64,000 nucleotides of DNA from JBLWXV01 sp048267245 (GTDB taxonomy: Bacteria; Bdellovibrionota; Bacteriovoracia; Bacteriovoracales; Bacteriovoracaceae), in contig JBLWXV010000001.1 of NCBI GenBank assembly GCA_048267245.1, positions 868,001-932,000 of the forward strand, written 5' to 3'. This document shows positions 16,821-24,175 of this stretch, piece by piece (the first letter of the stretch is position 1; every line of letters begins with the position of its first letter). The notes beneath the pieces are model-generated. The model saw nothing but the letters and a program-made list of their open reading frames with translations, did no database searches and had not been told where the DNA came from. The position numbers were made by a program, and so were the translations under genes.

Positions 16821-17670
16821 AGCTCGCCTCTAGTTGTTGGGCAGTTAACATTTTAAATGTTGTGCTTCTCCATATTTTTGAGAAATCAACTTTATAGAAG
16901 TAGGGTTTGAGCTTTGGAAGCAGAATCCTTGAGAAATTTCTTTCCTTATTGAGCGCGATACGAGCTCTGTGAAATCCCTCCGTCCTATAAAGCTTAAGGA
17001 ACTCTTTCGTTTTGGTATTTAGGCTTATTTGATTAATTGATCCTTTTTTGATCTTATAGGAATTAATCACACTAAAAGGCGAATAATCTTTAAGACTATA
17101 AAGTTCGTGAAGGTAACGTATTGGGCAATCTCTTCGAAAATATCGAACCTCTAGTCTCAAAAGACTCTCAGTTTTTTCATATAATATTACCTCTTTATTT
17201 TTTTTAGTACCAAAATAAGTGCTAAACTTCTTCTTCGCATACTGCCTCATAGATGCTGACTTTGGTCTATCCAAAGTTTTTTCAACATTTAAAAAGCTAC
17301 CTTTAAAGTCTACCCAAAAGTCGATCCGGTTAACTATTGATTCAAAGAAGATTCTTTTCGCAACTGTTTCATTAAAAACATTACAGAAGAAATCGAATAG
17401 CTCTCTGAGGTTATCCCACTGTGATAGGTGAAAAGTGATTTTCATACTTGATAATCTTTCAAATTTTCGATCATAAGAAAGAATCACTTGCCTACCGTGA
17501 TACCATCCCCCTGAGTGTTTTTTATACCCATCACTTATACTAAGTTCATTATTTGGATGATCGTCCTCATTGTTTTGTGAATATCTCTTGAGATAGTAAG
17601 ACAGATTTGAAGCTAATTCATACGCTTCCCCTTGACTTGCCTCTGACATATTTAAAATTGTGGTACCCAT
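16807..17670 (-). CDS. Rep-like replication initiation protein (Rep_trans/gene II type)
   Basis: I start at the ATG ending at 17670, five bases after GGAGG; an upstream in-frame ATG lacks this site. The 287-residue product has NRIDFWVDFKG near residue 125, then TYFGTKKNKEVILYEKTE and LLRLEVRYFRRD. This succession (R-D-x-x-x-D, Y-x-G, Y-x-K, R-x-E-x-R) is that of rolling-circle replication initiators of the Rep_trans and filamentous-phage type. It should nick or bind an origin of the element. A hairpin-rich noncoding region directly upstream is the natural origin candidate. The catalytic Tyr is not certain by eye. Confidence 0.6.
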   Translation of the reverse strand: MGTTILNMSEASQGEAYELASNLSYYLKRYSQNNEDDHPNNELSISDGYKKHSGGWYHGRQVILSYDRKFERLSSMKITFHLSQWDNLRELFDFFCNVFNETVAKRIFFESIVNRIDFWVDFKGSFLNVEKTLDRPKSASMRQYAKKKFSTYFGTKKNKEVILYEKTESLLRLEVRYFRRDCPIRYLHELYSLKDYSPFSVINSYKIKKGSINQISLNTKTKEFLKLYRTEGFHRARIALNKERNFSRILLPKLKPYFYKVDFSKIWRSTTFKMLTAQQLEASYERL

Positions 17671-17680
17671 TTGTCCTCCG

Positions 17681-17697
17681 ATGCGTAATTTACGCAT
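17681..17697. promoter_or_regulatory. Perfect inverted repeat before rep, candidate operator
   Basis: ATGCGTAA, one base, TTACGCAT form an 8-bp-arm inverted repeat only a few bases upstream of the rep ribosome site. The same half-site, TTACGCAT, occurs at 18341-18348 over the -10 region of the ribbon-helix-helix gene, so one regulator may bind both. Confidence 0.5.
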
Positions 17698-17821
17698 ATA
17701 AAACATTTAATTAGCTAAGAGTTCTGCGAATGAGAAAGTTCGCTTGTTGGAGGGCCAATTAAGTTTCGTGTGCCGAGATCAAACTTGGGAATTCGTTTCA
17801 CAATGTGGACATGCATAGGTG

Positions 17822-18120
17822 CTCCTAAATCAAATGATCTGAGTTAATTCAGAAAATTGTATTTAGGAGGCTTATGACCTTTTGCCTCACAAGGTTGGTT
17901 CCGAGGAAGGAAAAGACCAACCGACGTGGAAGAATATGAGCTTCTTCCACCGCTAGGGTATACCTAGCGTGCTGTTTTGCTAGAGCTTCAACAGCTTCGT
18001 GAACATGCGTCCTCATCCTATTGGTCGGCTTTACTTTTGATAAAGCCAGATGAGGCAATCAACTCATACGGGAATATGAGTAGCCGAAAATTATGAGTTG
18101 AATCTTAATGTGTCAAGATT
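17822..18120. other. Noncoding hairpin array (seven to eight perfect stem-loops), origin or structured RNA
   Basis: This 300-bp stretch holds consecutive stems: 17822-17830 with 17861-17869 (9 bp, with an inner 4-bp stem), 17893-17900 with 17915-17922 (8 bp, end pair T-G), 17926-17934 with 17942-17950 (9 bp, 7-nt loop), 17951-17957 with 17963-17969 (7 bp), 17971-17976 with 17990-17995 (6 bp), 18011-18017 with 18049-18055 (7 bp, nested 7-bp stem 18027-18033/18041-18047), 18059-18068 with 18092-18101 (10 bp), and 18101-18106 with 18115-18120 (6 bp). The open frames here are not convincing. It lies directly upstream of rep, so an origin of rolling-circle replication is the first guess; a structured RNA is the second. 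Confidence 0.65.
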
Positions 18121-18331
18121 TCCTGCGTTTTAATTTATTTTTTTTTGTTGATTGATGGGATTCTTGAAGTTCGAGATAGGCACGATTTATTAGGTGCTCA
18201 ATGAGCTCAGTTGGATTTACGGAACTTGCTTTACAAAGCTGAGCCACTTTTTCGAAGCACTCGGCATCAACTCGTAAAGACAGACTTTTGTTTTTTTTTG
18301 GCTTTGAGGCAAGGCCTTCAAGTAGTTTCAT
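18113..18331 (-). CDS. Ribbon-helix-helix (CopG/Arc-type) DNA-binding protein
   Basis: The 72-residue product has the RHH pattern SLSLRVDAECFEKVAQLCK, then a turn, then a second helix ELIEHLINRAYLEL, with basic tails at both ends. Such proteins dimerise and bind short repeats as repressors. It is transcribed divergently from the serine recombinase, and its start follows TAAAAT by six bases, with TTGATT 16 bp further up, so it is probably leaderless. It is a candidate binder of the TTACGCAT half-sites. Confidence 0.75.
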   Translation of the reverse strand: MKLLEGLASKPKKNKSLSLRVDAECFEKVAQLCKASSVNPTELIEHLINRAYLELQESHQSTKKNKLKRRKS

Positions 18332-18340
18332 AAGAACATT

Positions 18341-18427
18341 TTACGCATTATTTAATATTAATCAATAGATATAGCATCACATTTGTAATTCTTTATGCAT
18401 TACATTTGTGATGCATCGTGCTACAAT
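18341..18427. promoter_or_regulatory. Divergent promoters and inverted repeats between RHH and recombinase genes
   Basis: On the plus strand ATTACA at 18399 and TACAAT at 18422 are 17 bp apart; the -10 box ends six bases before ATG 18434. ATGCAT at 18395-18400 and 18411-18416, with ACA/TGT inside, form a near-perfect 22-bp inverted repeat over the -35. A second, wider repeat pairs GCATCACA at 18374 with TGTGATGC at 18407. On the minus strand TTGATT and TAAAAT serve the RHH gene. Confidence 0.5.
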
Positions 18428-18433
18428 GTAAAT

Positions 18434-19066
18434 ATGAAAGCAGCAGCCTATTTGAGAGTTTCAACATTAAATCACGGTCAAGATGTACTCATGCAATTGG
18501 AGCCTATTCGTAATTTAGCTAATCAGAGAGGATTATCTTTGTTTGAGGATAACATCTACCGAGATGAAGGAATATCTGGCGCAAAAGAAGATAGGCCTGG
18601 CCTCAAAAGGTTATTGGCAGATGCAAGGCGAGGAAAATTCTCGGCTTTAATTGTTTATGATGTTACCCGACTTGGAAGAAGCACTAAGCATTTAATCAAT
18701 GTAATTGATGAGCTTCGAAACCTGAATGTAAAGCCTATATTCATACGGGAATCAATTGACTTTACAAGTGAAACCACTGGAACGCTCTTATTCGAATTAA
18801 TGGCTGTTTTGGCTCAGTTTGAAAGAAATTTGATCTCAGAGCGCATAAGGAATGCGCTTGCAGTCAGAAAAGCTCTCGCTGAAAAGTCTGGGAGTCTTTG
18901 GAAAACAGGAAGACCATCGATTGATGTCAAAGTTAAGGAGGAGGTATTACGACTATTTGATAAAAACTTGTCCTATCGTTCTATTGCCAAGGAAGTAGGG
19001 TCCATTTCGAAATCTTCCGTTGAAAGGATAATTCGAGAGCATATGCTTAGTGTCCAAAAAACATAG
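18434..19066 (+). CDS. Serine recombinase (resolvase/invertase family)
   Basis: I start at ATG 18434, giving 210 residues; the longer frame from 18395 runs through the promoter. The resolvase domain is complete: nucleophilic Ser in YLRVST, then YRDEGISG, RPGLKRLLADARRG, YDVTRLGRS and FERNLISERI. A C-terminal Hin-like HTH follows (YRSIAKEVGSISKSSVERII). Family members resolve dimers or invert DNA at short sites. On an integrated element it may resolve multimers after replication by Rep. No convincing res or inverted gix-like site pair was identified by eye. Confidence 0.93.
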   Translation: MKAAAYLRVSTLNHGQDVLMQLEPIRNLANQRGLSLFEDNIYRDEGISGAKEDRPGLKRLLADARRGKFSALIVYDVTRLGRSTKHLINVIDELRNLNVKPIFIRESIDFTSETTGTLLFELMAVLAQFERNLISERIRNALAVRKALAEKSGSLWKTGRPSIDVKVKEEVLRLFDKNLSYRSIAKEVGSISKSSVERIIREHMLSVQKT

Positions 19067-19236
19067 GATAAAAATTGAAATTTTTACGCAAAAAAAACAC
19101 TTACTTAGAGTTGCTAAAAAATTGTCCCAGAATCAATTGTTTTTGGGACTTCCCTGTCTGTCTGCATTTGCGATCTATGGTGTTTGCATCGTCGGATATT
19201 GCTTTAGATGTGATACGACATTTTCGATAATTAGGA

Positions 19237-19518
19237 ATGGATACAATTAATGATGTTTTAGCCCACTATCTAAAGGGAGAGAATATTTCTTCTCTAGCGA
19301 AAGACTTAGGCATAAGCCGAAGCTTACTTCATGATTGGATTGCTGGAAGGCGTACTCCTTCATTAAAGAACATTAGAGCGCTGAAGCTGATATCAGAAAG
19401 AATAGGTATCTCACTTGAAGAGTTATTAATTGGCTCTATTGAAAAGAGATCATTATCCACAGTGATATTTGAAGATTCTGGACGCAAATATCAAATAAGT
19501 ATTGAAAGGTTAAAGTAG
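19237..19518 (+). CDS. Xre-like helix-turn-helix protein
   Basis: The 93-residue product has an N-terminal HTH (ISSLAKDLGISRSLLHDWIAGRR) followed by a short helical and beta tail. GATAAT ends five bases before the ATG, and TTTAGA lies 17 bp upstream, while AGGA abuts the ATG too closely to act; the mRNA is probably leaderless. It is followed after six bases by a lipoprotein gene. It probably regulates element genes. Target sites are not known. Confidence 0.75.
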   Translation: MDTINDVLAHYLKGENISSLAKDLGISRSLLHDWIAGRRTPSLKNIRALKLISERIGISLEELLIGSIEKRSLSTVIFEDSGRKYQISIERLK

Positions 19519-19524
19519 GTTTAT

Positions 19525-20385
19525 ATGTATAATGGTATGAGTCGCATTTTCTCGCTAGCAGTCATTTTAGTGCTTTCCTCATGTGCGAGTGTCAAAAATA
19601 CCACTGTAGGCGATTTCTTTTCAGAAAAATCCAAAAAATCAGGTGATGCTTGGTACAGAGTAGATAATGCATTTCATACCATATTTACAAACAGTCCTAA
19701 GATAGGTGAGTACGGAAATTTGGAAAATGATTTAGAACTCCTATCTACGGGTAACTGTTATGGTGCAAGAGGTGAAAGTATTGAAAGCCGCCACTGCGAA
19801 AGCTTGCTGAATTTGTACCGTAGTAAAGATATCTATTTAGATCAAGTCGATTATCTTAATAGTTTAAAGCGCGAGGACACGAAAAAATCTTGCTCATGGA
19901 GGAGCGAGAATCGAAAAATTGCTGTGAGGGAGTTTAGCAAAGTTGAAGACTTTAACGGCTGCCTATCGCTTCTTGAATCTATGTATCTCTATAAAGCTAG
20001 GCTCGCTAAAGTCGCAATGCAGGGCCTTGGGAATGATCTTCTGAATTTAATGCCTGAGACAAAAGAAAGCTTACTTGCCTTTACTAACACTCGCGATATT
20101 AAAAAAAGTATTGAGGTATTAAATGCTAGCCGAAGAGAAGTTGAAGTGAAATCTAAAAAACTCAAAGGAGATGAGTCTACTTGCAAAGAGTTTAAGGGGC
20201 ATAAAGATGGACTTGTTGATGAAATCCTTAACATCAAGCTGAATATCATGGATAAAGCAATGAGTGGTAAACGCTTTAGCTCTAAAGATAAGAAAGAAAT
20301 TGATGCAAGGGTTAAATTGCTACAGGATAAGCTGACTAAACTTTATGATAATCCAAAGTATAAAGGAATTGTTTGTAGTCACTAA
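19525..20385 (+). CDS. Lipoprotein of unknown function in the integrated element
   Basis: The 286-residue product has a signal sequence with lipobox VLSSC (ATG 19537 is an alternative start). The mature part is largely helical and charged, with Cys pairs around TGNCYGARGESIESRHCE and SCSWR. It follows the HTH gene by six bases, and the small membrane protein gene follows. Cargo lipoproteins on satellites can block phage entry or support the host surface, but no motif here points to a function. Confidence 0.65.
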   Translation: MYNGMSRIFSLAVILVLSSCASVKNTTVGDFFSEKSKKSGDAWYRVDNAFHTIFTNSPKIGEYGNLENDLELLSTGNCYGARGESIESRHCESLLNLYRSKDIYLDQVDYLNSLKREDTKKSCSWRSENRKIAVREFSKVEDFNGCLSLLESMYLYKARLAKVAMQGLGNDLLNLMPETKESLLAFTNTRDIKKSIEVLNASRREVEVKSKKLKGDESTCKEFKGHKDGLVDEILNIKLNIMDKAMSGKRFSSKDKKEIDARVKLLQDKLTKLYDNPKYKGIVCSH

Positions 20386-20397
20386 CTGGAGTCTTTG

Positions 20398-20589
20398 ATG
20401 GATAAATTATTGCCATTGATCGTCGTTGTATCATCTATTTGGGTTCTCTTGGACGCCAGAAAGAAAGGTATCGCAAAGAATTCTCAGGAGGGACTGCTCT
20501 CTATGGGCCCTTGGGGATGGTTTTTTGGTAGTCTAATCTTTTGGATTATTTTCTTTCCCCTATATTTATATAAACGTAGACGAGCCTAA
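20398..20589 (+). CDS. Small two-helix membrane protein
   Basis: The 63-residue product starts at ATG 20398, six bases after CTGGAG. It has two hydrophobic segments (LLPLIVVVSSIWVLL and FFGSLIFWIIFFPLYLY) joined by a short basic loop, and ends in KRRRA. It lies 12 bp after the lipoprotein gene, probably in the same operon. Function is unknown. Confidence 0.6.
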   Translation: MDKLLPLIVVVSSIWVLLDARKKGIAKNSQEGLLSMGPWGWFFGSLIFWIIFFPLYLYKRRRA

Positions 20590-20628
20590 TTACGCCTAAA
20601 TGGTGCATTGACTTAGTTTTTATTTTTT

Positions 20629-21468
20629 TTGGCTAAGACTAGAAAGCCATTTTCAACTGTTGATTACTATGTCGATGACGGTTATATTTCTTCAATGAGC
20701 CATAATTCCATTGAATTACAAGAAGCGTTAGTTCATGCGAGGAAATTATTTTTCCTTGATATGGATCGATCAACTAGCGCTTTTGTCTATGGATCGGCAG
20801 CTACTGGTTCTTGGTGTGCTGCTAGAAGTGATCTTGATCTTCTATTATTTCTAAAGAGAGTTAATTTTCCTCGCTTTCTCACTCAACTGGAAAGATGGAA
20901 GAGCTTAGGACTGCCTGTGCTTGATGGCTACCTATGTTTCGAAGACTCTTCAGAACTTTTTGCTTTTCGCATTGATGATCTTTTTGATGGTCGTCCTGAT
21001 CTACCAGGACCATTAGTGAATAGAGTCTTAGTACCTGACCTTTGGAAAATGCAGTTTAGGTCAAGTCATTTGTTTGGAAGTGAAAAGTCCTTAAATAGCC
21101 TCCCATCTGTTGACGTAGAGAATTTGCGTAAGTGGGCATATTCAAATAGAGATGAGTACTGGATTCCCAGTATTCAGGAGGGCATTCCTGTATTGTCAGC
21201 AAGAGATCAGGATTTACTTGTTCCACTTACTCCAACAATTTGGGTTGCGAGTGGAGCTGCGCGAATTGTAAATCTGATTCGAGGAGGGCTTCCAATCTCT
21301 AAACAAGAATCGTTAAAGCTCTTTATTTCGTATTTACCAAAAAGTGAAAAGCAGATGAATTTCCTAATCGATAACTATGAACTTAATGACGAAGAATTTA
21401 AGATTCTGACTGTAAAGCAAGCGCTTGAAATTTCACATCACTGTCTTGAGCTATTGCAATCTAGTTAG
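20629..21468 (+). CDS. AadA-like nucleotidyltransferase
   Basis: The 279-residue frame starts at TTG with no clear ribosome site, so the true start may be further in. The pol-beta-type active site is plain: FVYGSAATGSWCAARSDLDL, with GS, then S-D-x-D, followed by a third acidic residue region. The helical C-terminal half matches the layout of AadA/DUF4111-type adenylyltransferases. Such enzymes modify aminoglycosides, but relatives modify proteins or tRNA and serve in toxin and defence systems. On this element it may be cargo for defence or resistance. A TTGACT at 20608 could be part of its promoter. Confidence 0.75.
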   Translation: MAKTRKPFSTVDYYVDDGYISSMSHNSIELQEALVHARKLFFLDMDRSTSAFVYGSAATGSWCAARSDLDLLLFLKRVNFPRFLTQLERWKSLGLPVLDGYLCFEDSSELFAFRIDDLFDGRPDLPGPLVNRVLVPDLWKMQFRSSHLFGSEKSLNSLPSVDVENLRKWAYSNRDEYWIPSIQEGIPVLSARDQDLLVPLTPTIWVASGAARIVNLIRGGLPISKQESLKLFISYLPKSEKQMNFLIDNYELNDEEFKILTVKQALEISHHCLELLQSS

Positions 21469-21495
21469 TATCTAGCAATTATCCAAATCAGATGC

Positions 21496-22053
21496 TTATG
21501 CGTGGGGCTTCGATACGATACTGATGTCTGTCTTATTCTCTTGAACCTTACTACTAAGTTGATCCACTTGCTCGAAGATATTCTCAAGTTCCTCAAGCTC
21601 TCCACGACTCATTTCCTCGATCGGGAACAGTCTCTCAAAGGCCGTTTGCCCATGACCTTCTAGCATATCTTCCAGATTTATTCTTAGTTCGTCTTTGTAG
21701 ATGCCTGAAATTCTTGCTTCAAGGTCTACCGCTCGGAGTGCCGAGCTGTATTTTTTCTCATTGATAGAAAGTCTTCTAATGCGATCGAGACTCCTTAGTA
21801 GCTTGTATTTCCTTTGGAAATTGTCCACGTTCAACTTGGCTTTCTCTATCTCTATGATCTTTTTTACATTGTCATCATTTGTCATCATCCGAAAGCCATT
21901 CTGTCTAGAGCTATATCCAGCTTTCTTGGAAGCAGCAGAGATATTGAATGAATTGAGGTACTCTTTTATGAAAACCTGCTTCTTATGTGGGATTTTTGCG
22001 TAAAGCTCTTCTAGAAGAGAATCTGCTTTTTGCATTTCTAAGATAGAACTCAT
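21496..22053 (-). CDS. Terminase small subunit-like protein
   Basis: The 185-residue product begins with a helix-turn-helix block (KKQVFIKEYLNSFNISAASKK, AGYSSRQNGFRMMTNDDNVK) that follows the terminase_2 pattern: F-x-x-E-Y-L, N-x-x-x-A-A-x-x-A-G-Y-S, then tandem residues and a second helix. A coiled-coil-like C-terminus follows. TerS proteins recognise pac sites and direct packaging. No large terminase is nearby, so it would have to work with a helper phage, as in phage-inducible chromosomal islands. The start codon overlaps the stop of the upstream small gene (TAATG). Confidence 0.65.
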   Translation of the reverse strand: MSSILEMQKADSLLEELYAKIPHKKQVFIKEYLNSFNISAASKKAGYSSRQNGFRMMTNDDNVKKIIEIEKAKLNVDNFQRKYKLLRSLDRIRRLSINEKKYSSALRAVDLEARISGIYKDELRINLEDMLEGHGQTAFERLFPIEEMSRGELEELENIFEQVDQLSSKVQENKTDISIVSKPHA

Positions 22054-22292
22054 TACTTCGTCTCTTTATTTGTCTTCTTTAGTTTTGCGAAGAGTATCTT
22101 GGTAAGATGGTCTATTTTTGCACTATGGCTTGGAAGCTCTTTTTTTAGGTAGCTTAAATATATAAGTGTGTTGATTATTTCAAGCTTTCTTAGGTTTTGC
22201 TTGTTAGCTTCTTTTAAAATGTAGCTAAAAATTTCTTTGTTGCGAAGTTTAGGAGATCTTGTTTTCGAGAGAATTTTATCAGCCATCTTCAT
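22053..22292 (-). CDS. Small basic helical protein, unknown function
   Basis: The 79-residue product is Lys- and Leu-rich and predicted all-helical. Its stop overlaps the ATG of the terminase-like gene by one base, so the two are co-translated. Candidate roles are a terminase partner or a nucleic-acid-binding protein, but no family is recognised. Upstream, TAAAAT lies close to the start, without a clear -35. Confidence 0.5.
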   Translation of the reverse strand: MKMADKILSKTRSPKLRNKEIFSYILKEANKQNLRKLEIINTLIYLSYLKKELPSHSAKIDHLTKILFAKLKKTNKETK

Positions 22293-22443
22293 ATTGAATC
22301 CATATTTTACTAGGAATGAAATTGGCTTGACAGGTCGCTTACGACAAAGATGTTCTTTCTTAAGATTTTACAGATTGAAATTTTGAACTCAATCTTTATT
22401 TTTAAAAGGTACCATTGTTTAAAATATTCTCAAGAGGTAGGAT

Positions 22444-22977
22444 CTAAAAAAATCCTAGACTTGTGAGCCTGATGGTCATTGCAGTAGTAGAAACTTCAAA
22501 TGCATCTGCAAGTTCTTGGACTCTGACTTCTGTGAGATAGGAGGAGCCTATTCTTGTCAGCTCTGCCTTGATAGCATCCGCAGACATTAATAAGCAGGCT
22601 GCAAAGTAATTTGCTTCAACCTCTTTGATATCTAATCCGGTTGAAGAGTTGATGTCTCTAAGGAGAATGCCAGCATCATTACTTACAGTCACTTTTTCAT
22701 TATGATGTAAGTATAGATGTCCGATTTCATGCGCAATTGTAAACCTAGCACGCCCATGATGTTTTTCTTCTGAGTTAATAACAACATACTTTTGGTCGTT
22801 CTCAATAAATGACATTCCAGAGATATCGTTTAATTTTGTTGAAACTAGCAGTATGGACATATTACTAGCCAAGCTGTTGAGGTCAACTGGCCTAGAATTT
22901 TCCTGTCCTGCCATTGCGAGAACTTCTTGAGTGAGTTTTTCGATAGACCTCTTTCTAGATGCTTTCAAGACTATCAT
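22444..22977 (-). CDS. ImmA/IrrE-type metallopeptidase
   Basis: The 177-residue product has a zinc-peptidase motif FTIAHEIGHLYLHH (HExxH) and the downstream Glu in EVEANYFAACLLM, both typical of ImmA/IrrE. The C-terminus includes a short helix-turn-helix-like region. Family members cleave the Xre-type repressor of their own element, usually after DNA damage. It overlaps the Xre gene by four bases (ATGA). Confidence 0.9.
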   Translation of the reverse strand: MIVLKASRKRSIEKLTQEVLAMAGQENSRPVDLNSLASNMSILLVSTKLNDISGMSFIENDQKYVVINSEEKHHGRARFTIAHEIGHLYLHHNEKVTVSNDAGILLRDINSSTGLDIKEVEANYFAACLLMSADAIKAELTRIGSSYLTEVRVQELADAFEVSTTAMTIRLTSLGFF

Positions 22978-23294
22978 TTTTGCTCTCTACTTTTTTTAAG
23001 GGCGTACTCAATATTGTTAAGAATCGATTGTTGTACCTCAGTGCCTTCAAACTTTGAAGTGACAAAGTCTCTTAGATCACTATCTGTTTGATCAATGATT
23101 GAATCTATGGATATTTGAAGAGCCTTTGCTATTCTCAGGGCTAGACCCAGAGAGATTGAGTGTTCGCCGTTTTCTAGCCTGGAGACTGTGGCTCTGCTGC
23201 AGTTTAGATCTTTTGCCAGCTGAGCTTGGGTAATTCCAAGTGTCTCTCTCGCATTTTCAACTAGTTTCGCAAATTTTAAATTATAACCATCCAT
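22974..23294 (-). CDS. Xre-family repressor
   Basis: I start at the ATG ending at 23294, giving 106 residues; the longer frame runs through a strong promoter. The HTH is LGITQAQLAKDLNCSRATVSRLENG. The C-terminal part may be the segment cut by the ImmA-like protease encoded next. The pair is the expected lysogeny-type switch of the element. Two copies of ACAAATWTGTTAC in the divergent control region are its likely operators. Confidence 0.9.
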   Translation of the reverse strand: MDGYNLKFAKLVENARETLGITQAQLAKDLNCSRATVSRLENGEHSISLGLALRIAKALQISIDSIIDQTDSDLRDFVTSKFEGTEVQQSILNNIEYALKKSREQK

Positions 23295-23304
23295 ATTACT
23301 TACG

Positions 23305-23333
23305 ATTTTAATGGCCTGCGTAGGCCTTGTCAA
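23305..23333 (-). promoter_or_regulatory. Consensus promoter of the Xre/ImmA operon with repeat in the spacer
   Basis: On the minus strand TTGACA and TAAAAT are 17 bp apart, and the ATG follows the -10 box by ten bases. The spacer contains GGCCT, four bases, AGGCC, and a 12-bp palindrome AACAAATTTGTT (23332-23343) overlaps the -35. Confidence 0.7.
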
Positions 23334-23428
23334 CAAATTTGTTACGGCCACAGGATGGTCAATTAAGTTGACCTGAAGGTAAAGTACCAAGAAACCTCGT
23401 CATTTTCACTATCTGAGTAGTTTTTTAC

Positions 23429-23457
23429 TTGACACATTGATACAAATATGTTACACT
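23429..23457 (+). promoter_or_regulatory. Rightward promoter of the element with Xre-type operator
   Basis: TTGACA and TACACT are 17 bp apart. ACAAATATGTTAC at 23442-23454 lies in the spacer and -10 and differs at one base from 23333-23345 at the divergent promoter. The transcript has a leader of about 145 bases with two very short frames, each with a strong ribosome site: ATG-TCC-GGA-stop at 23496 and a 27-codon frame at 23562. Confidence 0.6.
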
Positions 23458-23561
23458 GAATAAATGCAACTAAATGACTGTTACAGGAGGTGACTATGTC
23501 CGGATAGATTCTAAGTGTAAACCATGTCTTTGTAATGAAACGAATTACTAAGGAGTATTTC

Positions 23562-23645
23562 ATGAGAACAGTTTTTATTAACCCCCTTACTTCCAGACGA
23601 GGTAAAACATGTACGCGTTATCTTTACAGGAAGCTCAAGCTGTAG
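23562..23645 (+). CDS. Possible 27-residue leader peptide
   Basis: An ATG six bases after AAGGAG opens a 27-codon frame rich in Arg, Lys and Tyr (ends YLYRKLKL). It overlaps the start of the next gene in another frame, which suggests translational coupling. The ribosome site is better than that of the next gene. Whether a stable peptide is made cannot be told. Confidence 0.35.
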   Translation: MRTVFINPLTSRRGKTCTRYLYRKLKL

Positions 23646-24130
23646 CTTCAATTTTCCAGAATCTAGCACTTCTCAGACTGAGAAATGCTGTCAGAACAGA
23701 ACGCCTTGAGGGCGTGTTACATTTCTTCTCCACAATTGCCCTGGTCTCCGCTGAAGCTTCAGCTTTGACCCTTGAAGGGTTCTTGTGTGGTCCACAGATT
23801 CCTTCAGATATTCACTTTCAGATCACGTATGATCCAAGCAATGGCGGTGCCCAGATCCTGTTTCATCTGCACTCAGGCAATCCGGCGTCTGACTACGATG
23901 TAGTCAAAAAAGAGCTTGTACTCATGCAGTCGACTGTTGTGAAAAGGGTCAAAGACAGCAAGAAGAAACGTAGTGGTGGTTACACACCAGCGGGTTATTC
24001 TCTTGTGCCAGGAACTTGTGGCCCTAAGTCCCTAGTCAACTTCACTACTGCTATAAGCAGTAAGCTGTTGACTAAGAACTTTAGGAAGTTTTGTCGAAAG
24101 TTTAAGTTTCAGTTAAGGCGTAAGAAGTAG
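23609..24130 (+). CDS. Protein of unknown function in the integrated element
   Basis: The 173-residue product starts at an ATG preceded by GAGG. The N-terminal part is helical (SLQEAQAVASIFQNLALL), the middle has beta-like character, and the C-terminus is strongly basic (KKKRSGGY, then RKFCRKFKFQLRRKK), which suggests nucleic-acid binding. It is the first full gene after the rightward promoter that faces the Xre operon, so it may be the induced gene of the switch. No family is recognised. Confidence 0.6.
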   Translation: MYALSLQEAQAVASIFQNLALLRLRNAVRTERLEGVLHFFSTIALVSAEASALTLEGFLCGPQIPSDIHFQITYDPSNGGAQILFHLHSGNPASDYDVVKKELVLMQSTVVKRVKDSKKKRSGGYTPAGYSLVPGTCGPKSLVNFTTAISSKLLTKNFRKFCRKFKFQLRRKK

Positions 24131-24147
24131 GGTCTCTCACTTTCTTT

Positions 24148-24175
24148 GGCTCAAGGGGCGGCAACCCCTTGGGCC
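24148..24175 (+). terminator. Hairpin at the end of two convergent genes
   Basis: An 11-bp stem (one T-G pair) with a six-base loop spans 24148-24175 and is followed by ATCCTTTCCC. It overlaps the last codons of the minus-strand gene. The T-run is poor, so terminator activity is uncertain. Confidence 0.4.

Noticed and set aside
17874..17939. 21-codon frame after AGGAGG in the hairpin array
   Set aside because: The ribosome site is only three bases from the ATG and is buried in a stem; no support for a peptide.
17849..18058. 69-residue frame on the minus strand inside the hairpin array
   Set aside because: Its codons coincide with perfect stems, and the product looks like no protein; the structure explains it better.
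19050..19250. 66-residue frame between the serine recombinase and HTH genes
   Set aside because: It overlaps the promoter of the HTH gene and has no ribosome site.
23363..23563. 66-residue minus-strand frame between the Xre gene and the rightward promoter
   Set aside because: It covers two well-formed promoters and has no protein-like pattern.
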